Below the pieces are notes generated by a model. That model was given only the letters and a program-made list of their open reading frames with translations, was not told the origin of the DNA and did no database searches. From assembly GCF_009877425.1 (NCBI RefSeq), contig NZ_WXEY01000004.1:186001-250000 (forward strand): a DNA stretch of 64,000 nucleotides. The letters are read 5' to 3'. Positions 7,361 to 16,009 of this stretch are shown here, piece by piece. The stretch's first letter is position 1. Each line of letters starts with the position of its first letter. Source of the DNA: Heliomicrobium undosum (GTDB taxonomy: Bacteria; Bacillota; Desulfitobacteriia; Heliobacteriales; Heliobacteriaceae). A program made the translations under genes and the position numbers.

Positions 7361-7630
7361 ATGACTATCACCGATGTCCGCGTCAGAAAAGTGAATTTGG
7401 AAGGTAAAATGAAAGCGATTGTCTCCGTCACCTTCGACAACGCCTTTGTCGTCCATGACGTAAAAGTGGTTGAAGGACAAAAGGGGCTTTTTGTCGCCAT
7501 GCCGAGCCGGCGGACGCCGGAAGGGGAATACCGCGACATTGCCCACCCGATCTCGGCGAAAGCGCGCGAACAGATTTCCGTTGCCGTGCTGAACGCCTAT
7601 CAGGACGCCGTTGCCAGTGCGATTGCATAA
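7361..7630 (+). CDS. spoVG: septation/regulatory protein SpoVG
   Basis: The 89-residue protein matches SpoVG throughout: [19 protein letters not shown] at the start, [17 protein letters not shown] in the middle, and [18 protein letters not shown]. SpoVG is a nucleic-acid-binding regulator that affects asymmetric septation, cortex formation and other stationary-phase processes. The ATG at 7361 follows AAGGTGGTGAGAG. The sigma-H-type promoter upstream and the terminator just after the gene suggest a single-gene transcript. Position between the ispE region and glmU is conserved among spore formers. Confidence 0.97.
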   Translation: MTITDVRVRKVNLEGKMKAIVSVTFDNAFVVHDVKVVEGQKGLFVAMPSRRTPEGEYRDIAHPISAKAREQISVAVLNAYQDAVASAIA

Positions 7631-7667
7631 TTTCTTTGCTTGAATATATACGCATGGCCACATAAGC

Positions 7668-7697
7668 AAAAGAGATGCCAAGTGCATCTCTTTTTTG
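7668..7697 (+). terminator. intrinsic terminator of spoVG
   Basis: A stem AAAAGAGATGC/GCATCTCTTTT with a 5-base loop ends in a run of six T. The stem is A/T rich outside and near-perfect, so it may also act on the opposite strand for the convergent gene at 7767. Confidence 0.85.
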
Positions 7698-7766
7698 CAT
7701 GCCCTGATAGATTGTCATGATCCCGTAACAGCCTGTATGGACGATATCCAGCCAGCGGATCAAACC

Positions 7767-9134
7767 CTACGTTTCGATCCGCCAGACCTGGCGCAGGTCC
7801 GCTTCATCGTCCCACTCCCGGCCTTCATCGATCATCCGCCATAAGGGCGAGATGTCGCCGGCCACCGCCCCATAACCGGGGAGAGACTCCAGATCCTGGC
7901 GCAGCCCGGCGACGCGGCGGCGGAAGTACTCCTTGTCGCCGGCGTAGAAGGCCTCAATGGCCTCGCGGTCGGAAAAGAGGTTGCGGGGCAGGAGAACGAC
8001 CTGTTCGACGATCAACTTGGCCAGGCTTAAGGTGGCCAGGGTGATCGCCGGCGAGACGAGCCAACTGGAAGGGGAGCGGTACTCAAAGCGGCCCGGTCCT
8101 TTGAGTCGCACATCACCGATATATCCGTAATACTTGCGCCGCCGGATTGCTGCATCGCCTCGTTCGACGAGAAAGAGCGGGATCAACAGGTAATTGTCGA
8201 GGGCGCGCAGGATGGGGAAGGTGAGCGGAAGACCGCCGAAGTGAATGTGCCCGCCGATGGGAAACTGAGATAAGGGCATGGCGCCGGCCAGCATGCGCAC
8301 CGGCTTTTTGCGCACCTTTGCAGCCGCCCCGGCCAGCAGGGCGCCGATGGCCTGGGTCAGGTCGCGCGCCGCTGTCTTCGGGTCGGGCCGGATCTCGGCG
8401 ATGGCTTTGCGCCGGTCACAGCCGATAGGTCCGTCTGTTTGAAAAAAACGGTTGGCTGGGACGAGTTTGCCGGAACGGCTGTGCTTGAACATGAACTCCG
8501 GATCTGCGCCAAGCATGACGTCCGCAACGGACGCCTCGCCTGTTGCGGACGCCGGATCCGCCGCGATTTCCCACCGTTCCGATCCGCCACGCTTCCTCTC
8601 GATCAGTGGTATGATCGCCCGGGCGTAGGCCGCAGCCAGTTCTGGCGTGAGCAGCGGCGCCGTCGTCACCTTGGTCACGCGGGGGGTGCCGCGGACGGGC
8701 ACAGCCAGGCTGACGGCGCCGAAATCGGCTCCTGCCAGGTACAGCGCCCGCAGGGCCATGCCCATACATTTTTGTCGTTCTAACCGGGAAAAGGTGTTGC
8801 TGCTCGAAAGGGCGATTACCTGACCGTCGACGACATGGATCGTCAAGGTCCGCCCGGCTCCCTTGCGCGCCCCGTAAGGGAGACGGTGAAGCCGGTAGAG
8901 CGCCGCCGGGTCGCGCAGGGCTATGACGGCGGCGCGAGGGTTGACAGTGAACCGGCTCCCCTCCACTCCCTTGGCCGCGCCAAAACGGATCAGCCCCTCC
9001 GGCGGCGGGATTGGACAGTCGAGGCCATGCCTGCAGCCCAGCGCGTCGGCTAGGCGCCGCGCCGACAGCCGGTTGGGGTGAAGGACGAGCAGGTCCACGT
9101 GGTTCACCTCGTCGACAAGATTTTTAAGTGACAT
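7767..9134 (-). CDS. putative amidoligase (COOH-NH2 ligase type 2 family)
   Basis: The C-terminal half (residues ~205-400) carries LGADPEFMFK, then an AEIRPDP motif about 40 residues later, and PIGGHIHFGG. This order fits the amidoligase fold of PF14395 (phage phiEco32-like COOH-NH2 ligase type 2), which joins a carboxylate and an amine with ATP. Such enzymes are thought to modify peptides or cell-wall-like polymers; the substrate here is unknown. The N-terminal 200 residues hold no motif I recognise. I prefer the ATG at 9134 (455 residues), as the longer frame to 9296 would run through the candidate glmU promoter. The Shine-Dalgarno for this start (AAGGGG) is distant, so the start is uncertain. 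It is divergent from glmU. Confidence 0.75.
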   Translation of the reverse strand: MSLKNLVDEVNHVDLLVLHPNRLSARRLADALGCRHGLDCPIPPPEGLIRFGAAKGVEGSRFTVNPRAAVIALRDPAALYRLHRLPYGARKGAGRTLTIHVVDGQVIALSSSNTFSRLERQKCMGMALRALYLAGADFGAVSLAVPVRGTPRVTKVTTAPLLTPELAAAYARAIIPLIERKRGGSERWEIAADPASATGEASVADVMLGADPEFMFKHSRSGKLVPANRFFQTDGPIGCDRRKAIAEIRPDPKTAARDLTQAIGALLAGAAAKVRKKPVRMLAGAMPLSQFPIGGHIHFGGLPLTFPILRALDNYLLIPLFLVERGDAAIRRRKYYGYIGDVRLKGPGRFEYRSPSSWLVSPAITLATLSLAKLIVEQVVLLPRNLFSDREAIEAFYAGDKEYFRRRVAGLRQDLESLPGYGAVAGDISPLWRMIDEGREWDDEADLRQVWRIET

Positions 9135-9135
9135 G

Positions 9136-9164
9136 AAAGGAAACGGCCCCTTGATGTGGAATAG
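9136..9164 (+). promoter_or_regulatory. candidate sigma-H promoter of glmU
   Basis: AAAGGAAAC matches the sigma-H -35 at eight of nine positions, and GTGGAATAG matches the -10 at eight of nine. The distance from AGG to GAAT is 21 bases, the same as at spoVG. The glmU start codon is about 80 bases downstream. Confidence 0.5.
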
Positions 9165-9246
9165 TAGACGGGGACTTTCGGCTTTTGCATATTCTTGTGA
9201 GAGCATGGAATGGTAGAGACGCAAGCCATAACAGGAGGCGCAATCA

Positions 9247-10623
9247 ATGCATAAGCGGACGGCTGTCGTCCTGGCTGCAGGGAAAGGGACCCGCATGAAA
9301 TCCCGCCAGCCGAAAGTGCTTCATGAGGTTGCCGGCCAGCCGATGATTTGTCATGTCCTTGATGCCCTCACCGACTGTGACGTTGAGCAGCCGGTTGTCG
9401 TCATCGGTCATGGCGGAGAAGCGGTGCGGCAGCGCCTAGGGAACCGGGCGCGCTATGCCTGGCAGCAGGAACAGTTGGGCACCGGTCACGCGGTCATGAT
9501 GGCCCGGCCCGAGGTACCCGAAGAAGTGGAGACGGTGATGGTCCTTTGCGGTGACACGCCGCTGCTCACCGGCGCCACCCTGTCGGCCCTCTGGGAGACC
9601 CACGAACAGTCGGGGGCCATGGGCACCGTGTTGACAGCGGTGATCAACGACCCGAAGGGGTACGGACGGATTCTTCGGGATGATGCCGGCCATGTGACGG
9701 CCATCGTCGAGGAAAAAGACGCCGACGAGAAGCAAAAAGCGATCCGGGAGATCAACGCAGGCACCTATTGCTTTGACCGGGCGGCCCTCTTCGCCGCCCT
9801 TGATGCGATCACCCCGGCCAACGCCCAGGGTGAATACTACCTGACTGATGTGCTGGCCATCTTCCGCCAGCGGGGCGGGGTTGTGGTCGCCCACACCTTG
9901 CAGGACGAAAGGGAGATCCTCGGGATCAACTCGCGGGTGCAGCTCGCTGAAGCCGAGTCGGTCCTCCAGGACCGGATGCGCCGCAAGTGGATGGACGCCG
10001 GCGTGACCCTGATCGATCCCCCATCGGTGTTTTTCCACTCCAAGGCGGCCGTCGGCGCCGATACCATCATTTATCCCCAGACGATCATTGAAGGGGAGAC
10101 GGTCATCGGCGAAGGCTGCCGGCTAGGTCCGGCGACGCGGATATGTGACAGCCGGATCGGAGACAATGTAGTGATCCAAAACTCGGTCGTGCTCGACAGC
10201 CGGATCGGCGATGACTGCGCCGTCGGCCCCTTCGCCTACCTGCGCCCGGGGACATGCCTGGCCGAGGAGGTCAAGGTGGGCGACTTCGTGGAGATCAAGA
10301 AGTCGGTCATCGGCAAGGGCTCCAAGGTGCCCCATCTCAGCTACGTGGGCGATGCCACCGTCGGCGAAGGCGTCAACATCGGCGCCGGCACGATCACCTG
10401 CAACTACGACGGAAAACATAAACATGTCACCACCATCGAAGACGGAGCTTTTATCGGTTCTAACACCAACCTGGTGGCGCCGGTCACCGTCGGCGCCCAT
10501 GCGCTGATCGGGGCGGGATCGACCATCACCAAAGACGTCCCCGCCGGCGCGCTGGCGGTGGAACGTTCCCACATGAAGATCAAAGAGAACTTTCTCGGCC
10601 GGAAGCACAAGGGCTCGCAGTGA
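9247..10623 (+). CDS. glmU: bifunctional N-acetylglucosamine-1-phosphate uridyltransferase / glucosamine-1-phosphate acetyltransferase
   Basis: GlmU makes UDP-GlcNAc, the precursor of peptidoglycan and spore cortex. The N-terminal uridyltransferase domain (residues ~1-230) has VLAAGKGTRMKS for nucleotide binding and VLCGDTPLL for Mg. The C-terminal domain (residues ~250-450) shows left-handed beta-helix hexapeptide repeats, such as IGDNVVIQNSVVLDSRIGDD, with the conserved acetyltransferase stretch NIGAGTITCNYDGKHKH. At 458 residues the length is standard. The ATG has AGGAGG upstream. It is followed by prs 45 bases later, the conserved Firmicutes order. Confidence 0.98.
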   Translation: MHKRTAVVLAAGKGTRMKSRQPKVLHEVAGQPMICHVLDALTDCDVEQPVVVIGHGGEAVRQRLGNRARYAWQQEQLGTGHAVMMARPEVPEEVETVMVLCGDTPLLTGATLSALWETHEQSGAMGTVLTAVINDPKGYGRILRDDAGHVTAIVEEKDADEKQKAIREINAGTYCFDRAALFAALDAITPANAQGEYYLTDVLAIFRQRGGVVVAHTLQDEREILGINSRVQLAEAESVLQDRMRRKWMDAGVTLIDPPSVFFHSKAAVGADTIIYPQTIIEGETVIGEGCRLGPATRICDSRIGDNVVIQNSVVLDSRIGDDCAVGPFAYLRPGTCLAEEVKVGDFVEIKKSVIGKGSKVPHLSYVGDATVGEGVNIGAGTITCNYDGKHKHVTTIEDGAFIGSNTNLVAPVTVGAHALIGAGSTITKDVPAGALAVERSHMKIKENFLGRKHKGSQ

Positions 10624-10668
10624 CGCGCACAGCACGGAAAACGGCTAAACCCATCAGGAGGTGCCACC

Positions 10669-11616
10669 ATGTCCTTTTTCAATAAAAAATTAAAAATCTT
10701 CACGGGTAACGCCAACCCGGCGCTGGCTGAAGAGATTGCCGAATACCTGGGGGTCCAGGTGGGCGCGGCGAAGGTCAAGAGCTTCAGCGACGGCGAGATT
10801 CAGATGGAGATCGATGAGAGTGTCCGCGGCGCCGATGTCTTCGTCGTCCAGCCGACCTGCTATCCTGTCAATGAAAACATCATGGAACTGCTGATCATGG
10901 TGGACGCCTTGCGCCGCGCCTCAGCGCGGCGGATCACCGCTGTTCTACCTTATTATGGGTACGCCCGGCAGGACCGGAAGGTGCGTGCCCGGGCGCCGAT
11001 TTCGGCGAAACTGGTGGCCAATATTCTGACGGCCGCCGGCGCCCGCCGCGTCGTCACAATGGACCTCCATGCCGGCCAGATCCAGGGCTTCTTCGATATC
11101 CCCGTCGACCACCTGCCCGGTGTGCCCATCCTGGCCGAGTACTTCCTCAACAAGGGGCTCCATGACATCGTTGTCGTCTCGCCGGACTTGGGTGGGGTGA
11201 CCCGGGCGCGGGACCTGGCCGAACGGATCGGCGCCTCCCTGGCCATCATCGACAAGCGCCGCCCCGAGCCGAACGTCTCTGAGGTCATGAACGTCATCGG
11301 CGACATTGAAGGCAAGACCGTCGTCATCACCGACGACATCATCGACACGGCCGGCACCATCGTCAACGGCGCCAAGGCCCTCTTGGAGCGGGGCGCCCGC
11401 GAGGTCTACACCTGCGCCACCCACGGCGTCCTGTCGGGACCGGCCATCGAGCGCATCCAGAACTCGCCCATCAAAGAGATGATCCTGACCAACACGATCC
11501 CCCTGCCGCCGGAAAAGCGGATCGACAAGATCCAGGTCCTCTCCGTCGCGCCGCTGCTCGGCGAGGCGATCATCCGCATCCACGAGGATCTGTCGGTCAG
11601 CAAGCTTTTCGACTAA
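10669..11616 (+). CDS. prs: ribose-phosphate pyrophosphokinase
   Basis: Prs makes PRPP from ribose 5-phosphate and ATP in the cytosol, for purine, pyrimidine, NAD, histidine and tryptophan synthesis. The 315-residue protein has the catalytic flexible loop region [18 protein letters not shown]. It also has [19 protein letters not shown], and the PRPP-binding [14 protein letters not shown] (residues ~217-230). The [14 protein letters not shown] motif is also typical. AGGAGGTG precedes the ATG. It ends at a strong terminator 50 bases downstream, so glmU-prs likely form one operon. Confidence 0.98.
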   Translation: MSFFNKKLKIFTGNANPALAEEIAEYLGVQVGAAKVKSFSDGEIQMEIDESVRGADVFVVQPTCYPVNENIMELLIMVDALRRASARRITAVLPYYGYARQDRKVRARAPISAKLVANILTAAGARRVVTMDLHAGQIQGFFDIPVDHLPGVPILAEYFLNKGLHDIVVVSPDLGGVTRARDLAERIGASLAIIDKRRPEPNVSEVMNVIGDIEGKTVVITDDIIDTAGTIVNGAKALLERGAREVYTCATHGVLSGPAIERIQNSPIKEMILTNTIPLPPEKRIDKIQVLSVAPLLGEAIIRIHEDLSVSKLFD

Positions 11617-11666
11617 GGCAGGAAGGAAAAATATAATCATTCGCATTAAAGACGAGAATAATGAAG

Positions 11667-11702
11667 GACACTGCTTCGCTTGGTAAGCAGTGTCTTTTTT
11701 TT
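11667..11702 (+). terminator. intrinsic terminator of glmU-prs
   Basis: A 10-bp perfect stem GACACTGCTT/AAGCAGTGTC with an 8-base loop is followed by eight T residues. Confidence 0.93.
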
Positions 11703-11703
11703 C

Positions 11704-11731
11704 TTGGAATACGCGGGCAATAAGGTATAAT
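11704..11731 (+). promoter_or_regulatory. sigma-A-type promoter of the 11768 lipoprotein gene
   Basis: TTGGAA and TATAAT are separated by 16 bases. The site begins right after the glmU-prs terminator, and the start codon is about 37 bases downstream of the -10. Confidence 0.65.
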
Positions 11732-11767
11732 TTATACATCCAAATATTATATCAGCGGAGGTTTTGT

Positions 11768-13090
11768 ATGAGAAGAAGAGCCGCCTTTTCTGTTCTATGG
11801 CTGATGATGGGAATTTCGCTGTTGTTGGCCGGATGCGGACTCTCGACGGCCAAAGGGACGCAGGTGGATCATTCCGGCGCGGGTGCTGACGGGAATCGAC
11901 AAGGGCAGCCGGCGATTGTAGAGATTGATTTTGTCAGAGAGTCGACCGATTATTTCGTCCTCGCCGAATGGATGAGCGAGGAGAGACTGGCCGTCGGTAT
12001 CCAGGAAGCAGACAGCGAGATCATCAAGGTCTTTGCCTATGACCTGAGCAGCAATAAACGATGGCTCCTGTTCGAAGGAAAGACGTCGAGGGACGACCTT
12101 CGCGTAAAGAGGCTCAATGAAAAACGGGCGGCTCTATTCACCGCAGAAAAAATACTCCTGCTCAATACAGAGGACCCCTCGATTCATCAGGAGATCCCCC
12201 TTCCCAAGGGGGTCACTCAACCAGACATCTCTTACAGGGAAGACAAGGTCTGTTATATCGGAAAAGAGGGCCTGTACGTTTCCGATGCGAAGTTTCAGCA
12301 GCCGCGATTGCTGTTGGAACGCAAGGAATGGGTCGAAGACGAACGGGGCCAATGGCGGCGTGTGCCAAACCGGGGGCCGGGGATGCGGTTGGAAGCGCCC
12401 GTATTTCCCAGGTGGTCCTACGACGATCAAAAAATCCTCTACAGGAGGGCTGAATACGAAGGCTATGGCGGTGTCGGAGTCATCAAGCCTGATGGATCTG
12501 GGGCGCAGTACTTTGAGGTAAACGACCTCTCCTACGCTTATTGGTTGAAGGACAGCGTGGGAATCCTTTGTGGAAGGCATGTTGTCGGCGAGCCGGCTGC
12601 TTATTTGGTCGATACGGCGAAGCATCAAATCAAAACGATTGATGACAAGGGCGATAAGAGGGAGCCCCGGTTGGGCAAAAATGACGAGCAGATCATCTAT
12701 TCAGGGGTTTTACAGCCGGGCGAGCCTGGAAACTACCTGCCCCAACTGGTCCTCATGGACCTGAAAACAGGCGCAACGAAGCCGTTCAGCCCTGTCTTTC
12801 ATTCGATTGATTCCTTTGCCCTGTCCCCCTCCGGCGATAAGGTCATCGTTGTTGAGAACACCAGCCTTCCCCAGGGCGGTGTCAAGCAGAAGTTGTGGTG
12901 TGTCGCAGCGGAAGGCCCGCAGGCGCTAGAAGGGATAAAGCCTATGGAAGCAGGGAAAAAGGTGACACAACGGGATGTTGACCAAGGAAAGCGGTTGAAT
13001 GAGCGGCACTTTCAAGCATCGCATGACGGTAACGCAACTGCCGCGAATGCTTCCAAGAAGGGACCGAAAACGCCTGGGACTATCTTCTGA
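11768..13090 (+). CDS. lipoprotein with TolB/WD40-like beta-propeller repeats
   Basis: The N terminus MRRRAAF is followed by a hydrophobic stretch and the lipobox LLLAGC near residue 24, so the 440-residue protein is most likely lipid-anchored outside the membrane. The body has repeats of the type seen in TolB-like propellers: PRWSYDDQKILYRR, EPRLGKNDEQIIYSG and ALSPSGDKVIVVE. Such propellers usually bind a protein or ligand. Specific function is unknown. The ATG at 11768 has GGAGG upstream; an upstream in-frame start at 11690 lies inside the prs terminator and is rejected. It has its own promoter and is followed by a bidirectional terminator. Confidence 0.85.
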   Translation: MRRRAAFSVLWLMMGISLLLAGCGLSTAKGTQVDHSGAGADGNRQGQPAIVEIDFVRESTDYFVLAEWMSEERLAVGIQEADSEIIKVFAYDLSSNKRWLLFEGKTSRDDLRVKRLNEKRAALFTAEKILLLNTEDPSIHQEIPLPKGVTQPDISYREDKVCYIGKEGLYVSDAKFQQPRLLLERKEWVEDERGQWRRVPNRGPGMRLEAPVFPRWSYDDQKILYRRAEYEGYGGVGVIKPDGSGAQYFEVNDLSYAYWLKDSVGILCGRHVVGEPAAYLVDTAKHQIKTIDDKGDKREPRLGKNDEQIIYSGVLQPGEPGNYLPQLVLMDLKTGATKPFSPVFHSIDSFALSPSGDKVIVVENTSLPQGGVKQKLWCVAAEGPQALEGIKPMEAGKKVTQRDVDQGKRLNERHFQASHDGNATAANASKKGPKTPGTIF

Positions 13091-13163
13091 CCAAAGAGAC
13101 AGCCAAAAGCCCCTGGCTGATTCATGACTGGGGCTACTAGAGTCAGCAAAAACATAAAGAATA

Positions 13164-13200
13164 AAGCGAGCGAAACCGCTTCCCGGTTCGCTCGCTTTTT
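13164..13200. terminator. bidirectional terminator between convergent genes
   Basis: AGCGAGCGAA pairs with TTCGCTCGCT around a short GC-rich centre, with A residues on the left and TTTTT on the right. It can serve both the lipoprotein gene and the minus-strand PRC-barrel gene. A weaker AGCCCC/GGGGCT hairpin precedes it near 13110. Confidence 0.8.
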
Positions 13201-13206
13201 CCATGT

Positions 13207-14340
13207 TTAACTGTCCTTTCTGGGGGGAGGATTCGAAGGAGCGGACGTTGCCAACCCAGCTTCCGGCGCCAGTGACGGGGGAGCAGTGAAGTCGGAGGCT
13301 GTGGCCGCTTCCCGGGCTGCCGGCGAATCGTATGGCTGCTCATGGGCCGGAGCAGCGAGCGCCGGTGGAGCCTCCGAGGGGTTGATGCCGGTAGCCGTGG
13401 TCTGATCAGCCTCCTGGGAAAGAGAATTTGTCTCCACGGAAGTTGAAGTCAGGTCCAGGTCGATCGGTGCAGAGGCTTGCTCCGCCTGCGCCGGAGCGAC
13501 CAGCGCGGCTGGAGCAGCGGCGGGGGAAATCGGAGATGTCGGGGCGCTTGCGGCGGCTGCAACGGGAGCGGCGGCAGTAGCGGGAGCAGCGGTCGTAAGG
13601 GTTGGGTCAGCGGCCGGGACGGAGGAAGCCGAGGAAACGGATTGCGCCGGACCGGCATAGTCAGGCGCCTTCCAGGGGCTCAGTTCAGGCTCATCGTCGC
13701 CTGGTCCCTTTTTTCGGTCATCAAGGCCGATGGCCCGCCCGATGGCGCTGCCCCACTCCTTGCTTAGGCTGACCGTGGAGGTCCAGAACCGATCCGTCTG
13801 TTCGCTCACTTTTTTGACAGTGCCCTCAAAGGCGCTTTCCACAGGCGTCAACTGATCGAGGGCATCCTCATAGACGAGGACCATGGCTGGGCTGATGGTG
13901 CGGATGGCCGTGGCCGGCAGGAGCGCCCGGCTGTTGAACCAGCCCTCACCGAAGTGGCCCCGGATCTCGATGGTCAGCAGTTTGCCGGTGCGGCGATCAA
14001 AGTAGTACTCCTCAACCACCCCGATCTTCTGGCCGAGGGTGGTGAGGACCTTGCTGCCGATGATCACCGTTTTCGATTTGATCAGTTCGAACAAGTGGGG
14101 CAGGTTTGTGGCCCGCTGGACCTGGCTGGAGCGGTCGATGACGATGGCATCGTCGCCGATGGAATGCACCTTCGTATAGGGGATGATCTTCTGTTCGCGA
14201 AAGAGGCCCTTCTGGTCCACCTGCAATGCGACCACTTCCAAGGCCTCGGGGTCGACGACCAATCCGCGAACAGTTCCCAGTCTTTGACCCTCGTCAAGGC
14301 TGACGATGGGCCGGGTCAATAAGCTCTTGCTGGCAAGCAT
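13207..14340 (-). CDS. PRC-barrel domain protein with a long Ala/Pro-rich tail
   Basis: Two PRC-barrel-like units fill the N-terminal half of this 377-residue protein. LLTRPIVSLDEGQRLGTVRGLVVDP covers residues ~7-31. GSKVLTTLGQKIGVVEEYYFDRRTGKL begins near residue 95. PRC barrels occur in photosynthetic reaction-centre H subunits and in RimM and are thought to bind proteins or RNA. From about residue 225 the protein is a low-complexity Ala/Pro/Ser tail without a fold. No signal peptide or membrane segment is evident. The ATG at 14340 has AAAGGGGG upstream, somewhat distant. Convergent with the lipoprotein gene and divergent from ctc. Possible links to the photosynthetic apparatus are speculation. 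Confidence 0.8.
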   Translation of the reverse strand: MLASKSLLTRPIVSLDEGQRLGTVRGLVVDPEALEVVALQVDQKGLFREQKIIPYTKVHSIGDDAIVIDRSSQVQRATNLPHLFELIKSKTVIIGSKVLTTLGQKIGVVEEYYFDRRTGKLLTIEIRGHFGEGWFNSRALLPATAIRTISPAMVLVYEDALDQLTPVESAFEGTVKKVSEQTDRFWTSTVSLSKEWGSAIGRAIGLDDRKKGPGDDEPELSPWKAPDYAGPAQSVSSASSVPAADPTLTTAAPATAAAPVAAAASAPTSPISPAAAPAALVAPAQAEQASAPIDLDLTSTSVETNSLSQEADQTTATGINPSEAPPALAAPAHEQPYDSPAAREAATASDFTAPPSLAPEAGLATSAPSNPPPRKDS

Positions 14341-14485
14341 GCGGTGGGGGCCCCCTTTTCATAGAATTCTCTGCTTCAATCTATGCTTGTCTCGGCGGGG
14401 ACATGACTGGCGCGGATTTTATGCCTGTCTCCTGGTCATACTTTAGATGGAAGCATTTTGAAATCAGGAACCGGGAGGGCCAAAC

Positions 14486-15175
14486 ATGCCATCGGGAGAA
14501 CTGCGCGCGATCCGGCGGGAGAAGGGGTCGCGGGGGTACATCAACGAACTGCGCAAGCGCGGGTTGCTGCCGGCCGTCGTATACGGCAAGGATAAACCCG
14601 ACATGCTCATTTCCGTCAACGCCAAGGAACTGTCCGGCCTGTTGAAAGCGATGGGGAGCGCCAGCGCCATCCTCGACCTGCAGGTGGAGGGGACCGATGA
14701 CCGGCACAAGGTGATGCTCAAGGAGATGCAGCGGGATCCGGTGGGCCGGACGCCCAACCATGTTGACTTCCAACTGGTGGACATGAATAAACCCGTCCAC
14801 GCCGAGATCCCTGTTCATCTCGTGGGAACCCCGGCCGGTGTCAAGGCCGGCGGCATCATTCAGCACGGCCTGCGCACCGTTGAGGTGGAAGGGTTGCCGG
14901 GGAAGTTGCCGCCCCGCTTTGACATCGATATCTCCCATCTGGACTTGCATGACAAGATGACCGTCGCCGATATCACCTCGCCTGAGGGGATCGAGATCAT
15001 CTCTGAACCGGACCAGGTCATCCTCTCCATCATCGTTCCCCGGGCTGTGCTGGAACCGGCTGAGTCGGCGCCTGTGCTGGAGGAGAACGGTGACAAGGGG
15101 GCCAACGGGAAGGCCAACGGCAATGGCCATGGGAAGACGAACGGCAATGGCAATGGGGAAAAAGCCGAGGCATAG
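14486..15175 (+). CDS. rplY: 50S ribosomal protein L25/general stress protein Ctc
   Basis: This is the long (Ctc/TL5) form of bL25, which binds 5S rRNA in the large ribosomal subunit. Residues ~1-95 are the 5S-binding domain ([19 protein letters not shown], then [17 protein letters not shown]). Residues ~96-190 are the C-terminal beta domain ([21 protein letters not shown]). After residue 195 comes an unusual tail with repeated NG pairs, absent from most homologues. The ATG at 14486 follows a GGGAGGG run with good spacing. The gene sits before pth as in Bacillus. A perfect hairpin follows at 15209. Confidence 0.94.
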   Translation: MPSGELRAIRREKGSRGYINELRKRGLLPAVVYGKDKPDMLISVNAKELSGLLKAMGSASAILDLQVEGTDDRHKVMLKEMQRDPVGRTPNHVDFQLVDMNKPVHAEIPVHLVGTPAGVKAGGIIQHGLRTVEVEGLPGKLPPRFDIDISHLDLHDKMTVADITSPEGIEIISEPDQVILSIIVPRAVLEPAESAPVLEENGDKGANGKANGNGHGKTNGNGNGEKAEA

Positions 15176-15208
15176 TCCTTTCCCGGTCAAAAGCGATTGC
15201 CAAAGAAA

Positions 15209-15239
15209 AGAAGCCACCTGACAGCAGCAGGTGGCTTCT
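15209..15239 (+). terminator. hairpin after ctc/rplY
   Basis: A perfect 12-bp stem AGAAGCCACCTG/CAGGTGGCTTCT with a 7-base loop lies 33 bases after the ctc stop codon. The T-tract is short, so it may terminate only partly, allowing pth expression. Confidence 0.7.
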
Positions 15240-15346
15240 CTATGCGAAGCAGTATGAATCAAGGCAAGAAAGGCCGCAAATCGCATGCGAAAAAGGGATA
15301 CTCCCCCGCCACCGCGAAGAATAGGAGGGAAAGGGGAGATCGACAG

Positions 15347-15952
15347 GTGAAGGCGATTGTCGGCTTGGGCAACCCCGGCCTGCAATATGCGCGGACGCGC
15401 CACAACATCGGCTTTATGGTCGTGGATCGGTTGGCCGAAGCGTGGGGCGCCGAGGGATTCCGGGACAAGTTTCAAGGTCTCTGCAGCGAGGCGCGTGTAA
15501 ACGGGGAGAAGGTGCTTCTGCTCAAACCGCAGACCTATATGAATTTGAGCGGCCAATCGGTTGCGGCTTTGGCCGTCTTCTATAAACTGCAGCCTGAGGA
15601 CATCCTGGTGATCTATGACGACATGGATTTGAACCTCGGCAAGCTGCGCGCCCGGGCCAAGGGCAGCAGCGGCGGACATAACGGGATGAAGTCGATCATC
15701 GGTCTGCTAGGAACGGAGGCCTTTCCCCGGCTGAAGATGGGCATCGGTCGTCCGGCCGGTCGCCGTCCCGCCGCCGCCCACGTGCTGGAAAGCTTCACTG
15801 AGGAGGAGCGCGAGACGGTTCAGGCAATGCTCGACCAGGGACGTGAGGCGGCCGCCCTCTGGGTGGACAAGGGTATCATCGAGGTGATGAACCGGTTTAA
15901 CGCCGGTGAAAAAACGGAGAAAGGCGCAGGAAAGCCCTTTGCCGGCCCGTGA
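15347..15952 (+). CDS. pth: peptidyl-tRNA hydrolase
   Basis: Pth releases peptides from prematurely dropped peptidyl-tRNA in the cytosol. The 201-residue protein begins KAIVGLGNPG, with Asn and the catalytic His in TRHNIGFMVVDRLA. It continues with LLKPQTYMNLSGQSV and IYDDMDLNLGKLR, which contains the catalytic Asp. GSSGGHNGMKSII is also conserved. I chose the GTG at 15347, preceded by AGGGGAGA, because the family begins exactly there. The frame is open to 15197, but that would start inside the hairpin after ctc. It lies upstream of a minus-strand pair that occupies the slot of fin/yabK in Bacillus. Confidence 0.96.
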   Translation: MKAIVGLGNPGLQYARTRHNIGFMVVDRLAEAWGAEGFRDKFQGLCSEARVNGEKVLLLKPQTYMNLSGQSVAALAVFYKLQPEDILVIYDDMDLNLGKLRARAKGSSGGHNGMKSIIGLLGTEAFPRLKMGIGRPAGRRPAAAHVLESFTEEERETVQAMLDQGREAAALWVDKGIIEVMNRFNAGEKTEKGAGKPFAGP

Positions 15953-16009
15953 TCAGGCGATGTCAGCGCCATGGGGATAAAGCAACGTCTAACGGAAGTC
16001 TGCGCCATA

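Noticed and set aside
11690-11767. Upstream start of the lipoprotein gene at 11690.
   Set aside because: It lies in the glmU-prs terminator and before the promoter; the signal peptide and ribosome site begin at 11768.
15197-15346. N-terminal 50-codon extension of pth.
   Set aside because: It would begin inside the hairpin after ctc, and the conserved family start with a good ribosome site is at 15347.
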